Below are positions 45,351-53,897 of a stretch of 64,000 nucleotides of DNA, piece by piece (the stretch's first letter is position 1; the number at the start of each line of letters is the position of its first letter). The stretch is from positions 2,498,501 to 2,562,500 of the forward strand of contig NZ_CP088285.1 in the NCBI RefSeq assembly GCF_011516645.4, written 5' to 3'. The notes under the pieces are model-generated. The model saw only the letters and a program-made list of their open reading frames with translations. It was not told the DNA's origin and searched no databases. This DNA is from Bradyrhizobium septentrionale. Lineage in GTDB: Bacteria; Pseudomonadota; Alphaproteobacteria; Rhizobiales; Xanthobacteraceae. Both the position numbers and the translations under genes were made by a program.

Positions 45351-47090
45351 TCAGTAAATCGAAGGCTCTCCCACCGGCTTGCCAAAACCGGTCTCCAGGA
45401 AATCGAAGTCGCAGCCCTCATTGGCCTGCTTGATGTGTTTCGAGAACATCCAGCCATAGCCGCGCTCGAAGCGCTTTTCGGGCTGCTTCCATTCGGCGCG
45501 GCGCCTGGCCAGCTCCGCCTCCGGCACGTCGAGATTGATGGTGCGCGCGGCGACGTCGAGGGTGATGCGGTCGCCGTTCCTGACCAGCGCCAGCGGACCG
45601 CCGATATAGGATTCCGGCGAGACATGCAGGATGCAGGCGCCGTAGCTGGTGCCGCTCATCCGCGCGTCGGACAGCCGCACCATGTCGCGCACGCCCTGCT
45701 TCACGAGCTTGGTCGGGATCGGCAGCATGCCCCATTCCGGCATGCCCGGCCCGCCCTGCGGCCCGGCATTGCGCAGGATCAGCACGTGATCGGCCGTGAC
45801 ATCGAGATCGGGATCGTCGACCGCCTTCTTCATCGACGGATAATCGTCGAACACCAGCGCCGGCCCGGTGTGCTTGAGGAAGCGTGGATCGCAGGCAGAA
45901 GGCTTGATGACGCAGCCGTCGGGCGCGAGATTGCCTTTCAACACCGCAAGCGCGCCCTCCTTGTAGATCGGATTGTCGACGGTGCGGATGACGTCGTCAA
46001 TATGGACTTCGGCGCCTGCGATGTTCTCGCCCAACGTCTTGCCTGACACGGTCACGCAATCGAGATGCAGATGCTGCTTGATCCGGTTCATCAGGCCGGG
46101 AAGCCCGCCGGCATAGAAGAAATCCTCCATCAGATAGTGGTCGCCGCTCGGCCGCACATTGGCGATCACGGGCACCTTGCGGCTCGCCGTCTCGAAATCA
46201 TCGAGCGAGATATCCTGGCCGGCCCGGCGCGCCTGCGCAATGAGGTGAATAATGGCGTTGGTCGAGCAGCCCATCGCCATCGCGACCGTGATCGCGTTCT
46301 CGAACGCTCGTCGGCTCTGGATCTTCTGCGGCGTGAGATCCTCCCATACCATCTCGACGATGCGGCGGCCGGCCTCCGAGCTCATGCGGATGTGGTTGGC
46401 GTCGGCCGCGGGGATCGACGAGGCCCCCGGCAAGGTCATGCCGATCGCTTCCGCGATCGCGGTCATCGTCGAAGCCGTGCCCATCGTCATGCAGGTGCCA
46501 TAGCTGCGGGCGATGCCGGCCTCCATGTCGACCCAATCCTTGTCGGAAATCTTGCCGGCGCGGCGCTCGTCCCAGTATTTCCAGGCGTCCGAGCCGGAGC
46601 CCAGCGTGCGGCCTTTCCAGTTGCCGCGCAGCATCGGCCCCGCTGGCAGATAGATCGCCGGCAGATTCATGCTGGTGGCGCCGAGCAGGAGCCCTGGCGT
46701 GGTCTTGTCGCAGCCGCCCATCAAGACCACGCCGTCGACCGGATGGCCGCGCAACAGCTCCTCGGCATCCATCGCCAGCATGTTGCGGTAGAGCATTGTG
46801 GTCGGCTTCAGCAGCGATTCCGACAACGACAGCGCCGGCAGCTCGAGCGGAAAGCCGCCGGCCATCAGCACGCCGCGCTTGACGTCGTCGACCCGGCTCT
46901 TGAAGTGCATGTGGCAGGGCTGCGCGTCCGACCAGGTGTTGATGATCGCGATCACCGGCCGGTCGCGCCACTCCTCCGGCGCGTAGCCCATCTGCATCGC
47001 GCGCGAGCGATGGCCGAAGGCTCTGAGATCGTCGGGCGCAAACCAGCGCGCGCTGCGCAATTGATCGGGGGTCTTGTTCTTCTTCGTCAT
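45351..47090 (-). CDS. IlvD/Edd family dehydratase (L-arabonate/sugar-acid dehydratase type)
   Basis: 579 aa from the ATG at 47090; a 44-codon upstream extension is encoded by 15-bp tandem repeats and is not credible. Fe-S ligand regions: SDAQPCHMHF, LMGGCDKTTPGLLLG and SYGTCMTMGTASTM. GSGSDAWKYWDERRAGKI and the C-terminal GYGWMFSKHIKQANEGCDFD fit pentonate/sugar-acid dehydratases rather than true IlvD. It removes water from an aldonic acid. Likely operon with the RraA-like gene downstream. Confidence 0.9.
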   Translation of the reverse strand: MTKKNKTPDQLRSARWFAPDDLRAFGHRSRAMQMGYAPEEWRDRPVIAIINTWSDAQPCHMHFKSRVDDVKRGVLMAGGFPLELPALSLSESLLKPTTMLYRNMLAMDAEELLRGHPVDGVVLMGGCDKTTPGLLLGATSMNLPAIYLPAGPMLRGNWKGRTLGSGSDAWKYWDERRAGKISDKDWVDMEAGIARSYGTCMTMGTASTMTAIAEAIGMTLPGASSIPAADANHIRMSSEAGRRIVEMVWEDLTPQKIQSRRAFENAITVAMAMGCSTNAIIHLIAQARRAGQDISLDDFETASRKVPVIANVRPSGDHYLMEDFFYAGGLPGLMNRIKQHLHLDCVTVSGKTLGENIAGAEVHIDDVIRTVDNPIYKEGALAVLKGNLAPDGCVIKPSACDPRFLKHTGPALVFDDYPSMKKAVDDPDLDVTADHVLILRNAGPQGGPGMPEWGMLPIPTKLVKQGVRDMVRLSDARMSGTSYGACILHVSPESYIGGPLALVRNGDRITLDVAARTINLDVPEAELARRRAEWKQPEKRFERGYGWMFSKHIKQANEGCDFDFLETGFGKPVGEPSIY

Positions 47091-47108
47091 CTTCGGTGCG
47101 CCATGTGC

Positions 47109-47153
47109 TCGATATTGCGTGCTTCGATATTGCGTGTCTCGAGATTGCCTGCA
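47109..47153 (-). repeat. Three tandem 15-bp repeats upstream of the dehydratase gene
   Basis: Three contiguous copies of TCGA(T/G)ATTGC(G/C)TGNN starting at 47109, 47124 and 47139, 20-60 bp upstream of the start. Confidence 0.8.
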
Positions 47154-47310
47154 CGCGCGTCGTCTCAGCGCATGCCCTGCGCAACGCATATACTCGATTT
47201 CGGGACCTGTCGCCCCGCGCAAGGCGCAGACGTGCCGTTCGCCGCCGGTGTGCCGGGCGTGCTCCGCACAAACTCCGCAATCTGGAAATCAGCGCGGAAT
47301 GCAGCCTTTG

Positions 47311-47952
47311 CTAGCTCTGGCGCTGCGCCGTCATCACGATGCGGACGAGATCGGCGGCGTTGCGCGCGCCGAGCTTCTTCATGATGTTTGCGCGGTGATC
47401 CTCGATCGTGCGCGGGCTGATGCCGAGATGACGCCCGGCCTCCTTGTTGGAGGCGCCCGCGGTGAATTGCTCGAGCACCTCGCGCTCGCGGCGGGTCAGC
47501 GGCTCGCGCCCCGGGAAGTGCAGTGCGGCGATGCGCGACGCCGAGGCCTCGGCCTGGCGCCGCGTGTAGGCGTCGATCGCTTCATTGAGACGGCTGACGA
47601 TCTCGTTGCCGCGGAACGGCTTCTCGATGAAATCGAGCGCGCCGTTCTTGATGGCGCTGACCGCCATCTGGATGTCGCCCTGACCGGAGATCATGAAGAT
47701 CGGCGCCGGATAATCCTCGCCGTGAAGCTCGCGCAGGATATCGAGGCCGGATTTGCCTGGAATATGCACGTCGAGCAGGATGCAGGCCGGCGTCCTGCTG
47801 CGCGCCACCGAGAGCAGCGCCGCACCATCCGCAAAGCAGATCACCTTGTAACCAGCGGTCGACAGGACCACGGAAAGCGTCTCGCGGACGGCGGGCTCGT
47901 CGTCGACCACGAAAATTTCCCCGCGAGGAGCGCCATTCTCAACCATTTGCAT
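47311..47952 (-). CDS. FixJ-type response regulator (REC + LuxR helix-turn-helix)
   Basis: 213 aa. Receiver domain: VVDDEP acidic pair, phospho-Asp in CILLDVHIPG, Ser in FMISGQG and Lys in FIEKPF. A linker leads to a LuxR-type HTH (LTRREREVLEQFTAGASNKE, ISPRTIEDHRANIMKKLG). No sensor kinase is adjacent. The upstream region shares a dyad motif with chemotaxis and flagellin promoters. The HTH is close to that of the LuxR protein at 58.0 kb. Confidence 0.93.
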   Translation of the reverse strand: MQMVENGAPRGEIFVVDDEPAVRETLSVVLSTAGYKVICFADGAALLSVARSRTPACILLDVHIPGKSGLDILRELHGEDYPAPIFMISGQGDIQMAVSAIKNGALDFIEKPFRGNEIVSRLNEAIDAYTRRQAEASASRIAALHFPGREPLTRREREVLEQFTAGASNKEAGRHLGISPRTIEDHRANIMKKLGARNAADLVRIVMTAQRQS

Positions 47953-48021
47953 CGTCCATCAGTGGTGAAGCGTGCTGACCCGACCGCACAAGAAGTAACT
48001 CGACCATCTCGATCAATGGAC

Positions 48022-48050
48022 CCGTATTTGTACGGGACGTCCGCTTAACG
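48022..48050 (+). promoter_or_regulatory. CCGTA-N4-TACGG-N9-TTAACG box, copy 1
   Basis: A perfect dyad (extended CCCGTA/TACGGG) plus TTAACG. It faces the small gene at 48101 and lies 70 bp upstream of the divergent FixJ-type regulator. Confidence 0.65.
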
Positions 48051-48100
48051 CACAAGTAGCACCGCGTTCCCTAAAACCGGGGACGGTGGAGAAAACATGC

Positions 48101-48409
48101 ATGGTAAATGCAGCGGCGGACGGCGTTGCAGGGCGTTTGGACGAGGGCAACGATCCCTGCAACCTGATCGTGACGGACCTCGTCGCGCTGATCGGCCATC
48201 TCCGGGCGAGCCTGCGACTGATCGAAGCGGCGATTGCGCGCGAGGCATTGCTGGCCGAGCAGGACGCCGCCGCCAACATCGCCGTGCTTGACGACGTCAC
48301 CCCACGCTACGAGGCCGCATCCACGGCCCTGAGAGCCTGCGACGCCGGCCTCGGCATGGCACTCGATCGGATGCGCTATTCTGAGGCACCGGCGCGCCTT
48401 CTGAATTGA
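48101..48409 (+). CDS. Hypothetical protein, 102 aa
   Basis: MVNAAADGVAGRLDEGNDPC, then a helical region NLIVTDLVALIGHLRASLRL IEAAIAREALL and an acidic C-terminal half. Soluble and probably all-alpha. An in-frame GTG lies five codons upstream. Not recognised. It shares the divergent promoter with the FixJ-type regulator and carries the CCGTA-N4-TACGG box, so it may belong to the chemotaxis regulon. Confidence 0.6.
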   Translation: MVNAAADGVAGRLDEGNDPCNLIVTDLVALIGHLRASLRLIEAAIAREALLAEQDAAANIAVLDDVTPRYEAASTALRACDAGLGMALDRMRYSEAPARLLN

Positions 48410-48575
48410 CCCGCAGGGCCGGCAGCCCCCGGGTTTGGCGCCATCATGCAGATCGTCCGACGACGCCCCAACACGCGCCAACCCTTGGGACGACCATCCG
48501 TTCCACGCATTCGGATTGACGGCAGGCCGTGCCCGCCTGGCCGGGTCGGGCCAATTCAGATCAGGTCAAGTCAGG

Positions 48576-48893
48576 TCAGGCTCTGGCCCGCTCTTCGTCG
48601 GCGGTCGCCCGGCGCTTGCTCGGCTTGCCCTTGAGGAAGCTGATGTCCATTTCGGTGCCGTTGACGCGGACCAGCTCGCAACGGCGGTAGGCAAGCCCGG
48701 TCGAGGACAATAGCAGGAAGAACTCCTTCAGGTTGAGCCCCTGAATGGAACCCTCGACCGTCAGCGACGCATCATTATCGGAGATGGCGTTGAGCTGGCA
48801 GTCGCGCCGCCAGGTGCCGTCGATGGCCATGATGCAGACATCGACGCCCCGGCTGAACGTGACCCGCTCAACGGATTTGCCGTCTTCAGTCAT
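48576..48893 (-). CDS. PilZ domain-like protein of the chemotaxis cluster
   Basis: 105 aa: ERVTFSRGVDVCIMAIDGTW, then DNDASLTVEGSIQGLNLKEF FLLLSSTG, the layout of a PilZ barrel. The Arg-rich c-di-GMP motif is short and the DxSxxG motif reads DNDASLTVEG, so c-di-GMP binding is uncertain. Basic tail KGKPSKRRATADEERARA. Its start is 3 bp from the cheR stop, so it is the last gene of the che operon. Short CAGGTCA-type repeats lie just after the stop. Confidence 0.75.
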   Translation of the reverse strand: MTEDGKSVERVTFSRGVDVCIMAIDGTWRRDCQLNAISDNDASLTVEGSIQGLNLKEFFLLLSSTGLAYRRCELVRVNGTEMDISFLKGKPSKRRATADEERARA

Positions 48894-48896
48894 CGC

Positions 48897-49754
48897 TCAA
48901 TATCCGGCCGCCATGGCGGCCCTCGGCATGGCGAGCGCCGGCCGTACCCCGCTCGGCCGGTACAGGCCGCGGCGTTCGGGAATCGGCTTGAACGTGTCGG
49001 TCAGACCGACCACGGTCTCGGCGGCGCCCAGCACCAGGAAGCCGTCGGTCTCCATCGAGCGGGCGAGACGGTTGAAGATGTTGATCTTGGTGTCCTGATC
49101 GAAATAGATTAGCACGTTGCGGCAGAACACCACATCGAAAGCGCCGAGCGCGGAGAAATCGTGCAGCAGATTGAGCTGACGGTGCTGCACCATCGAGCGC
49201 AACTCGGGATTGATCTGCCAGAGTTCACCCGACTGCTTGAAGTACTTGACCAGCATCTGGATCGGCAGCCCGCGCTGCACCTCGAACTGGCTGTAGATGC
49301 CGGCCTTCGCCTTCTCCAGCACCTCCTGCGACAGATCGGTCGCGATGATCTCGACCCGCCATCCCGCAAGCGCCGCGCCCATTTCCTTCAGGCTCATCGC
49401 CAGCGAATAGGGCTCTTGCCCGGTCGAGCCGGCGGCGCACCAGATCCGGACGCTGCGGCGCGCGGCACGCGCCTTCAGCACCTCCGGCATGATGGTATCG
49501 CGGAAATGCTCGAACGGCACCTTGTCACGGAAGAAGAAGGTCTCGTTGGTGGTCATGGCCTCGACCACCTGAACGGTGTGCGTGGACGAGCCGGCCCTGA
49601 TCTTCGCCACCAGGTCGGGGATGCCGGACAGGCCGCTTTTGCGCGCCAGCGGCAACAGGCGGCTCTCGATCAGATACTGCTTGTCCGCAGACAGATCGAG
49701 GCCGGAATGGTCCTTCAGGAGTTTACGCAGATACTCGTAGTCGGGGGGCGTCAC
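48897..49754 (-). CDS. cheR: Chemotaxis protein methyltransferase CheR
   Basis: 285 aa, GTG start with GAGG upstream. N-terminal helical domain (DYEYLRKLLKDHSGLDLSAD), then an AdoMet domain with VRIWCAAGSTGQEPYSLAMS and NLLHDFSALGAFDVVFCRNV LIYFD. It methylates glutamates of chemoreceptors. It follows cheY by 36 bp. A cheB methylesterase, often found between these genes, is absent from the cluster. Confidence 0.95.
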   Translation of the reverse strand: MTPPDYEYLRKLLKDHSGLDLSADKQYLIESRLLPLARKSGLSGIPDLVAKIRAGSSTHTVQVVEAMTTNETFFFRDKVPFEHFRDTIMPEVLKARAARRSVRIWCAAGSTGQEPYSLAMSLKEMGAALAGWRVEIIATDLSQEVLEKAKAGIYSQFEVQRGLPIQMLVKYFKQSGELWQINPELRSMVQHRQLNLLHDFSALGAFDVVFCRNVLIYFDQDTKINIFNRLARSMETDGFLVLGAAETVVGLTDTFKPIPERRGLYRPSGVRPALAMPRAAMAAGY

Positions 49755-49790
49755 GGGAGCCTCGCAAGGACAAAAGGGTGAAACTGGCTA

Positions 49791-50180
49791 TCAGGCTTCG
49801 GCCGACGCATCGAGCGCCAGCAGGCCCACTTCCTGGAATTTCGCGATCACGATGTCCTTGTCGAATGGCTTCATGATGTACTCGTTGGCGCCGGCATGCA
49901 GCGCCCGCGAGATGTGGTCTATGCCGTTCTCGGTGGTGCAGAACACGACCTTGGGCTGATCGCCGCCGGGCATGCGGCGAAGCTGCACGAGGAATTCGAA
50001 ACCGTCCATGACCGGCATATTCCAGTCGAGCAGCACCGCGTCGGGCAGCGCCCGCTTGCAGGCTTCGAGCGCCACCGCGCCGTCCTCGGCCTCGATGACG
50101 GTGAACTGCATTCCTTCGAGGATGCGGCGCGCGATCTTTCGCACCACACCGGAATCGTCGACGACGAGACATGTCTTCAT
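49791..50180 (-). CDS. cheY: CheY-type single-domain response regulator
   Basis: 129 aa from the ATG at 50180 (GGAGGCCAACAC upstream). Receiver fold with VVDDSG, phospho-Asp in VLLDWNMPVMDG, Thr in FCTTENG and Lys in IMKPFDK. It carries the chemotaxis signal from CheA to the flagellar motor. Placed between cheW and cheR in the leftward che operon. Confidence 0.93.
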   Translation of the reverse strand: MKTCLVVDDSGVVRKIARRILEGMQFTVIEAEDGAVALEACKRALPDAVLLDWNMPVMDGFEFLVQLRRMPGGDQPKVVFCTTENGIDHISRALHAGANEYIMKPFDKDIVIAKFQEVGLLALDASAEA

Positions 50181-50223
50181 GTGTTGGCCTCCTTGTAGAA
50201 TCCGCCGTCTACGCGACGGAGCG

Positions 50224-50697
50224 TTACGCTGCAGCAGCTGTCTTGGGCACCAGTTCGAGCACACGATCGATATCGAGGACGACCATGAGCTGGCCGTCGA
50301 GGCGGTAGACGCCGCCGGCGAGCTTGGCCATGCGGGGATCGAGGTTGACCGGGTTGTCCTGGCGGCTGTCGTCGGGCAGCCGCAGCACTTCGCCGATCTG
50401 GTCGATCAGGAGACCATAGGATTCGCCGCGCTGGTCGACCCCGACCGCCATCGGCGGCTGGCCGTCAGCGGCCTTCGGCAGCCCGAGCCGGGCGCGCATG
50501 TCGACCACGGTGACGATGCGGCCGCGCAGGTTGAGCACGCCGGCGATCTCGGCCGACGACAAGGGAACGCGCGTCAGCCGCTCCGGCATGAACACGTCCT
50601 GCACCCGCGAGATCGGCAGCCCGAACAGCTGCCCGCCGATCACGGCGGTGACGTATTCGGCCATCGCGCCTTCGCTGGTCTCGGTCTTGCTGGTCAT
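50224..50697 (-). CDS. cheW: Chemotaxis coupling protein CheW
   Basis: 157 aa CheW-like SH3 pair: VIGGQLFGLPISRVQDVFMP, GVLNLRGRIVTVVDMRARLG and GLLIDQIGEVLRLPD. It couples receptors to CheA. A palindromic hairpin separates it from cheA; cheY follows 43 bp downstream. Confidence 0.95.
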   Translation of the reverse strand: MTSKTETSEGAMAEYVTAVIGGQLFGLPISRVQDVFMPERLTRVPLSSAEIAGVLNLRGRIVTVVDMRARLGLPKAADGQPPMAVGVDQRGESYGLLIDQIGEVLRLPDDSRQDNPVNLDPRMAKLAGGVYRLDGQLMVVLDIDRVLELVPKTAAAA

Positions 50698-50727
50698 CGA
50701 TCCTGTTTCCTTCGAGTCCTTTGTTTG

Positions 50728-50777
50728 AGCATGATCCGATCGGAAAACCGGTTCCCACTTTTCCGGATCATGCTCTA
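50728..50777. repeat. Dispersed AGCATGATC hairpin (family E) between cheA and cheW
   Basis: AGCATGATCCGATCGGAAAA opposed to TTTTCCGGATCATGCT. The following CTAG provides the TAG stop of cheA. Confidence 0.85.
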
Positions 50778-53507
50778 GGCCGCCCGACGCAGCTCGGCGG
50801 TCTGTTCTTTCAGCGCCGCGATCAGTCCGGGACGGTCAAACTTGGCGACATAGTCGTGGAAGCCGGCCTGCCGGCCGCGCTCGATCGCCGCCGGCGACAC
50901 CATCGCCGACAGCGCGATGATCGGCAGCCCGATCAGATTGTGGTCCGAGCGGATGTTCTCGGCGAACTCGAAGCCGTTCATCTCGGGCATCTCGATGTCG
51001 GTCAGCACCACGTCGAAGGCCTGCCCGGAGCGCAGCGCGGCGAGCCCTTCCTGGGCGTTCGGCGCGGTCCGCACCTTGTAGCCGGCGGCCTTCAAGACCG
51101 GCGCCAGCATGTTGCGGAAGAACGCGCTGTCATCGACCAGCAGCACCGACTGCGCCGACGCCGACGGGCGCATCTCCTTGCGCGAGAACCAGTCGGCAAA
51201 CGCCATCGGCAGGAAGTGGCCGACGTCGATCACCTCGGTGGCCTGGCCCTTGATCACGGCCGAGCCCAGAATGCCGTCCTGCGAGCCTGCGACCTCGATG
51301 TTGAGCCGCTCCTCGACGATGTCGATGATCTCGTCGACCACGAGCCCCATCGAGCGGCCGTCGTCGGCGAACACCAGGATCGGCTGCGCGCCTTGTGTCT
51401 GCACCTCGACGCCGGCCATCTGCACCAGCGGCATCAGCTGCTCGCGGTACTGCACCATGTAGCGGCCGTTACTGAGCTCGATCTTGTCGGTTGCGATCTC
51501 TTCCAGCCGGGTGACGAGGCCGAGCGGCACCGCCTTGGGCTGGTTCGATCCGGCGCGGAACACCAGCAGCGAGGTCAGCTGCTCGCCGCTCGAGGCGTGG
51601 GCATTCGCATTGTCCTCGGCCATGTCATGGGCCGAGGAGCCGGAGGCGCCGAGCGCCTTGGCGATGCCGTTGGGATCGATGATCATGATCACGGCGCCAT
51701 CGCCCAGAATGGTGTTGCCGGAGAACATGTCGATGTGACGCAGCTTGGTGGACATCGGCTTGACCACGATCTCCTCGGTGTGGAACACGCCGTCGACCAC
51801 GATGCCAAAGGTCTGGCTGCCGACTTGCGTGACCACGATGAAGCCGTTCTCGGCGTCGGTGGTGGTCGCGCCGTCGTCGATCTTGAGCAGCTTCTTGAGA
51901 TGGATCAACGGCAGCAGCTTGTTGCGCAGCCGCAGGACCGCGGTGTCCTTGATCCGCTCGATGCGGTGCTCGGAGTTGGCGCGGGCCCGTACCAGCTCAA
52001 CGACCGAGAGCTGCGGAATGGCAAAACGGTCGCCGCCGGCTTCAACGATCAAGGCGGAGACGATCGCCAGGGTCAGCGGGATCTTGATGGTGACGGAGGC
52101 GCCCTCGCCGGCCACGCTCTTGATGTCGATGGTGCCGCCGATCTGGTCGATGTTGGTGCGCACCACGTCCATGCCGACGCCGCGGCCGGATACCGAGGTC
52201 ACCTGCGCTGCGGTCGAGAAGCCCGGCGCGAAGATGAACTTGTGGGTCTGGGCTTCGGTCATCTTCTCCAGCTCAGCCTCGGTGACGAGGCCGTTCTGGA
52301 GCGCCTTGGCCTTGATCCGCTCGGTGTTGAGCCCGCGGCCATTGTCGGCGATGCAGATGATGATGTGGCCGCCCTCGTGATAGGCGGAGAGGCGAATGGT
52401 GCCCTGCTCGGGCTTGCCGGCCGCGACCCGCTCGGCGGTGGTCTCCAGGCCATGGTCGGCGGAGTTGCGCACCATGTGCGTCAGGGGATCCTTGATCAGG
52501 TCGAGCACCTGGCGGTCGAGCTCGGTGTCGGCGCCGTGCATTTCCAGTTCGATCTGCTTGGCGAGTTCGCCGGAGAGGTCGCGGACGATGCGGGGCAGCT
52601 TCTGCCAGGCATTGCCGATCGGCTGCATGCGCGTCTTCATGACGCCCTCCTGCAGCTCGGCGGTGACGTTGGAGAGCCGCTGCAGCGGCACCTTGAACTC
52701 GGTGTCCTCGTTGCGCCTTGAGATCTCGAGCAGCTGGTTGCGGGTCAGCACCAGCTCGGAGACCATGGTCATGAGGTGTTCGAGGGTGTCGACATTGACC
52801 CGGATCGACTGGTTGGCGATCTTGTCGCCTTCCTGGACATCCTCACCGGCGGCCTTGCGGGCCGGCTTCTTCGCGGGCTCGGCAGCTTCGGCAGCGGGAG
52901 CCACGGCCGCAGGCTTGGCAACGGCAGTGGGTGCGGCGACTTCGGTCGCGGTCTCGCGGAAGGCGCGCTCGAGCTCGTCGAGCGAGACCTCGCCCGGACG
53001 CAGCGGACGCTCCAGCGTCTGCACCACCAGCGTGCCTTCAGTCATCGCTTGGGTCATGTCAGCCTGCACGGACGGCGCTTCGACGACAGGCACGTCTTCT
53101 TCGGCCGTCTCACCAGCGGCCATTGCGGCCATGCCGCGCTCGACCATCGCTTCCAGCTGATCAATCAGACCGCGGTCGTTGCCTTCAGGCTCGGCCTCGG
53201 TGGCCTCGAGCCCTGCAAGGATCTCCTTGATGCGGTCGATCGAGGACAGGATCAGCGTCACGGCTTCCGCCTTCACCGGCATGCCGTCGCGGAATTTGCC
53301 CATCAGGGTCTCGCCGGCATGCGCCAGCGCTTCCAGCCGCGGCAGCCCGAGGAAGCCGCAGGTGCCCTTGATGGTGTGCACCAGGCGGAAAATGTTATCC
53401 AGGATCTTCGCGTTGTTCGGATCCTGCTCGAACTGCACCAGCTGGTTGTCGACCGTATCCAGGCTCTCGCTGCTCTCCGTCAGGAACTCGCGCAACAGAT
53501 CGTCCAT
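50775..53507 (-). CDS. cheA: Chemotaxis histidine kinase CheA fused to a receiver domain
   Basis: 910 aa. Hpt domain with phospho-His44 in RLVHTIKGTCGFLG; an Ala/Pro/Glu-rich linker (about 130-230); dimerisation and HATPase domains (LTHMVRNSADHGLE, IADNGRGLN, GRGVGMDVVRTNI); a CheW-like domain; a second CheW-like segment; and a C-terminal receiver (VLLVDDSAFFRNM, DVVLTDIEMPEMNG). Longer than E. coli CheA because of the extra CheW-like segment and receiver. It phosphorylates CheY in response to receptors. First gene of the che operon. Confidence 0.95.
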   Translation of the reverse strand: MDDLLREFLTESSESLDTVDNQLVQFEQDPNNAKILDNIFRLVHTIKGTCGFLGLPRLEALAHAGETLMGKFRDGMPVKAEAVTLILSSIDRIKEILAGLEATEAEPEGNDRGLIDQLEAMVERGMAAMAAGETAEEDVPVVEAPSVQADMTQAMTEGTLVVQTLERPLRPGEVSLDELERAFRETATEVAAPTAVAKPAAVAPAAEAAEPAKKPARKAAGEDVQEGDKIANQSIRVNVDTLEHLMTMVSELVLTRNQLLEISRRNEDTEFKVPLQRLSNVTAELQEGVMKTRMQPIGNAWQKLPRIVRDLSGELAKQIELEMHGADTELDRQVLDLIKDPLTHMVRNSADHGLETTAERVAAGKPEQGTIRLSAYHEGGHIIICIADNGRGLNTERIKAKALQNGLVTEAELEKMTEAQTHKFIFAPGFSTAAQVTSVSGRGVGMDVVRTNIDQIGGTIDIKSVAGEGASVTIKIPLTLAIVSALIVEAGGDRFAIPQLSVVELVRARANSEHRIERIKDTAVLRLRNKLLPLIHLKKLLKIDDGATTTDAENGFIVVTQVGSQTFGIVVDGVFHTEEIVVKPMSTKLRHIDMFSGNTILGDGAVIMIIDPNGIAKALGASGSSAHDMAEDNANAHASSGEQLTSLLVFRAGSNQPKAVPLGLVTRLEEIATDKIELSNGRYMVQYREQLMPLVQMAGVEVQTQGAQPILVFADDGRSMGLVVDEIIDIVEERLNIEVAGSQDGILGSAVIKGQATEVIDVGHFLPMAFADWFSRKEMRPSASAQSVLLVDDSAFFRNMLAPVLKAAGYKVRTAPNAQEGLAALRSGQAFDVVLTDIEMPEMNGFEFAENIRSDHNLIGLPIIALSAMVSPAAIERGRQAGFHDYVAKFDRPGLIAALKEQTAELRRAA

Positions 53508-53575
53508 GAATCGGTCCCCTCAAGGTGCTACAGAACGCTCGCCTCGCATCGATAACTTGGCCGGCTTCACGGCGA

Positions 53576-53604
53576 CGTTAATTTTGCCGTCCGTGCAACT
53601 ACGG
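53576..53604 (-). promoter_or_regulatory. CCGTA-N4-TACGG-N9-TTAACG box, cheA copy
   Basis: On the cheA strand it reads CCGTA-GTTG-CACGG (one mismatch), 9 bp, then TTAACG, ending 68 bp before the start. The dyad extends to CCGTCCGT/ACGGACGG. Nothing else in 53508-53840 looks coding. Confidence 0.65.
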
Positions 53605-53843
53605 ACGGTGAAGCTCTCAAGCCGTCGGACGAGCATCACGACATCACGGACAGTCTCACCAGGACAGGCCCTTACCACCCGGACGGGAAAGAGGCCGTTC
53701 CAACGGTCATCGCAATTTGAACCAAATGAGCGCGAAGGATCGATAAGCCCTGCGAAACATTCGCGGCCATGACGTCGGATCGCATCAGCGCGCGATCGCC
53801 CATTGGTTGAAACCGGCGGGGTGATCAACGCACGCAAAAGCAA

Positions 53844-53869
53844 AGGCGGCGGAGTTTCCTCCGCCGCCT
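53844..53869 (-). terminator. Rho-independent terminator of the flagellin gene
   Basis: AGGCGGCGGAG and CTCCGCCGCCT with a TTTC loop, followed on the flagellin strand by TTTGCTTTTGC. Confidence 0.85.
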
Positions 53870-53897
53870 CGCTATTTGATGTCTGTCGTGGCTACGC

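Noticed and set aside
46939..47222. 44-residue N-terminal extension of the dehydratase
   Set aside because: Encoded by the 15-bp tandem repeats and absent from the family; the ATG at 47090 gives a normal N-terminus.
53520..53843. 107-codon minus-strand frame between cheA and flagellin
   Set aside because: It overlaps the cheA promoter motif and its composition is unlike neighbouring genes; no motif recognised.
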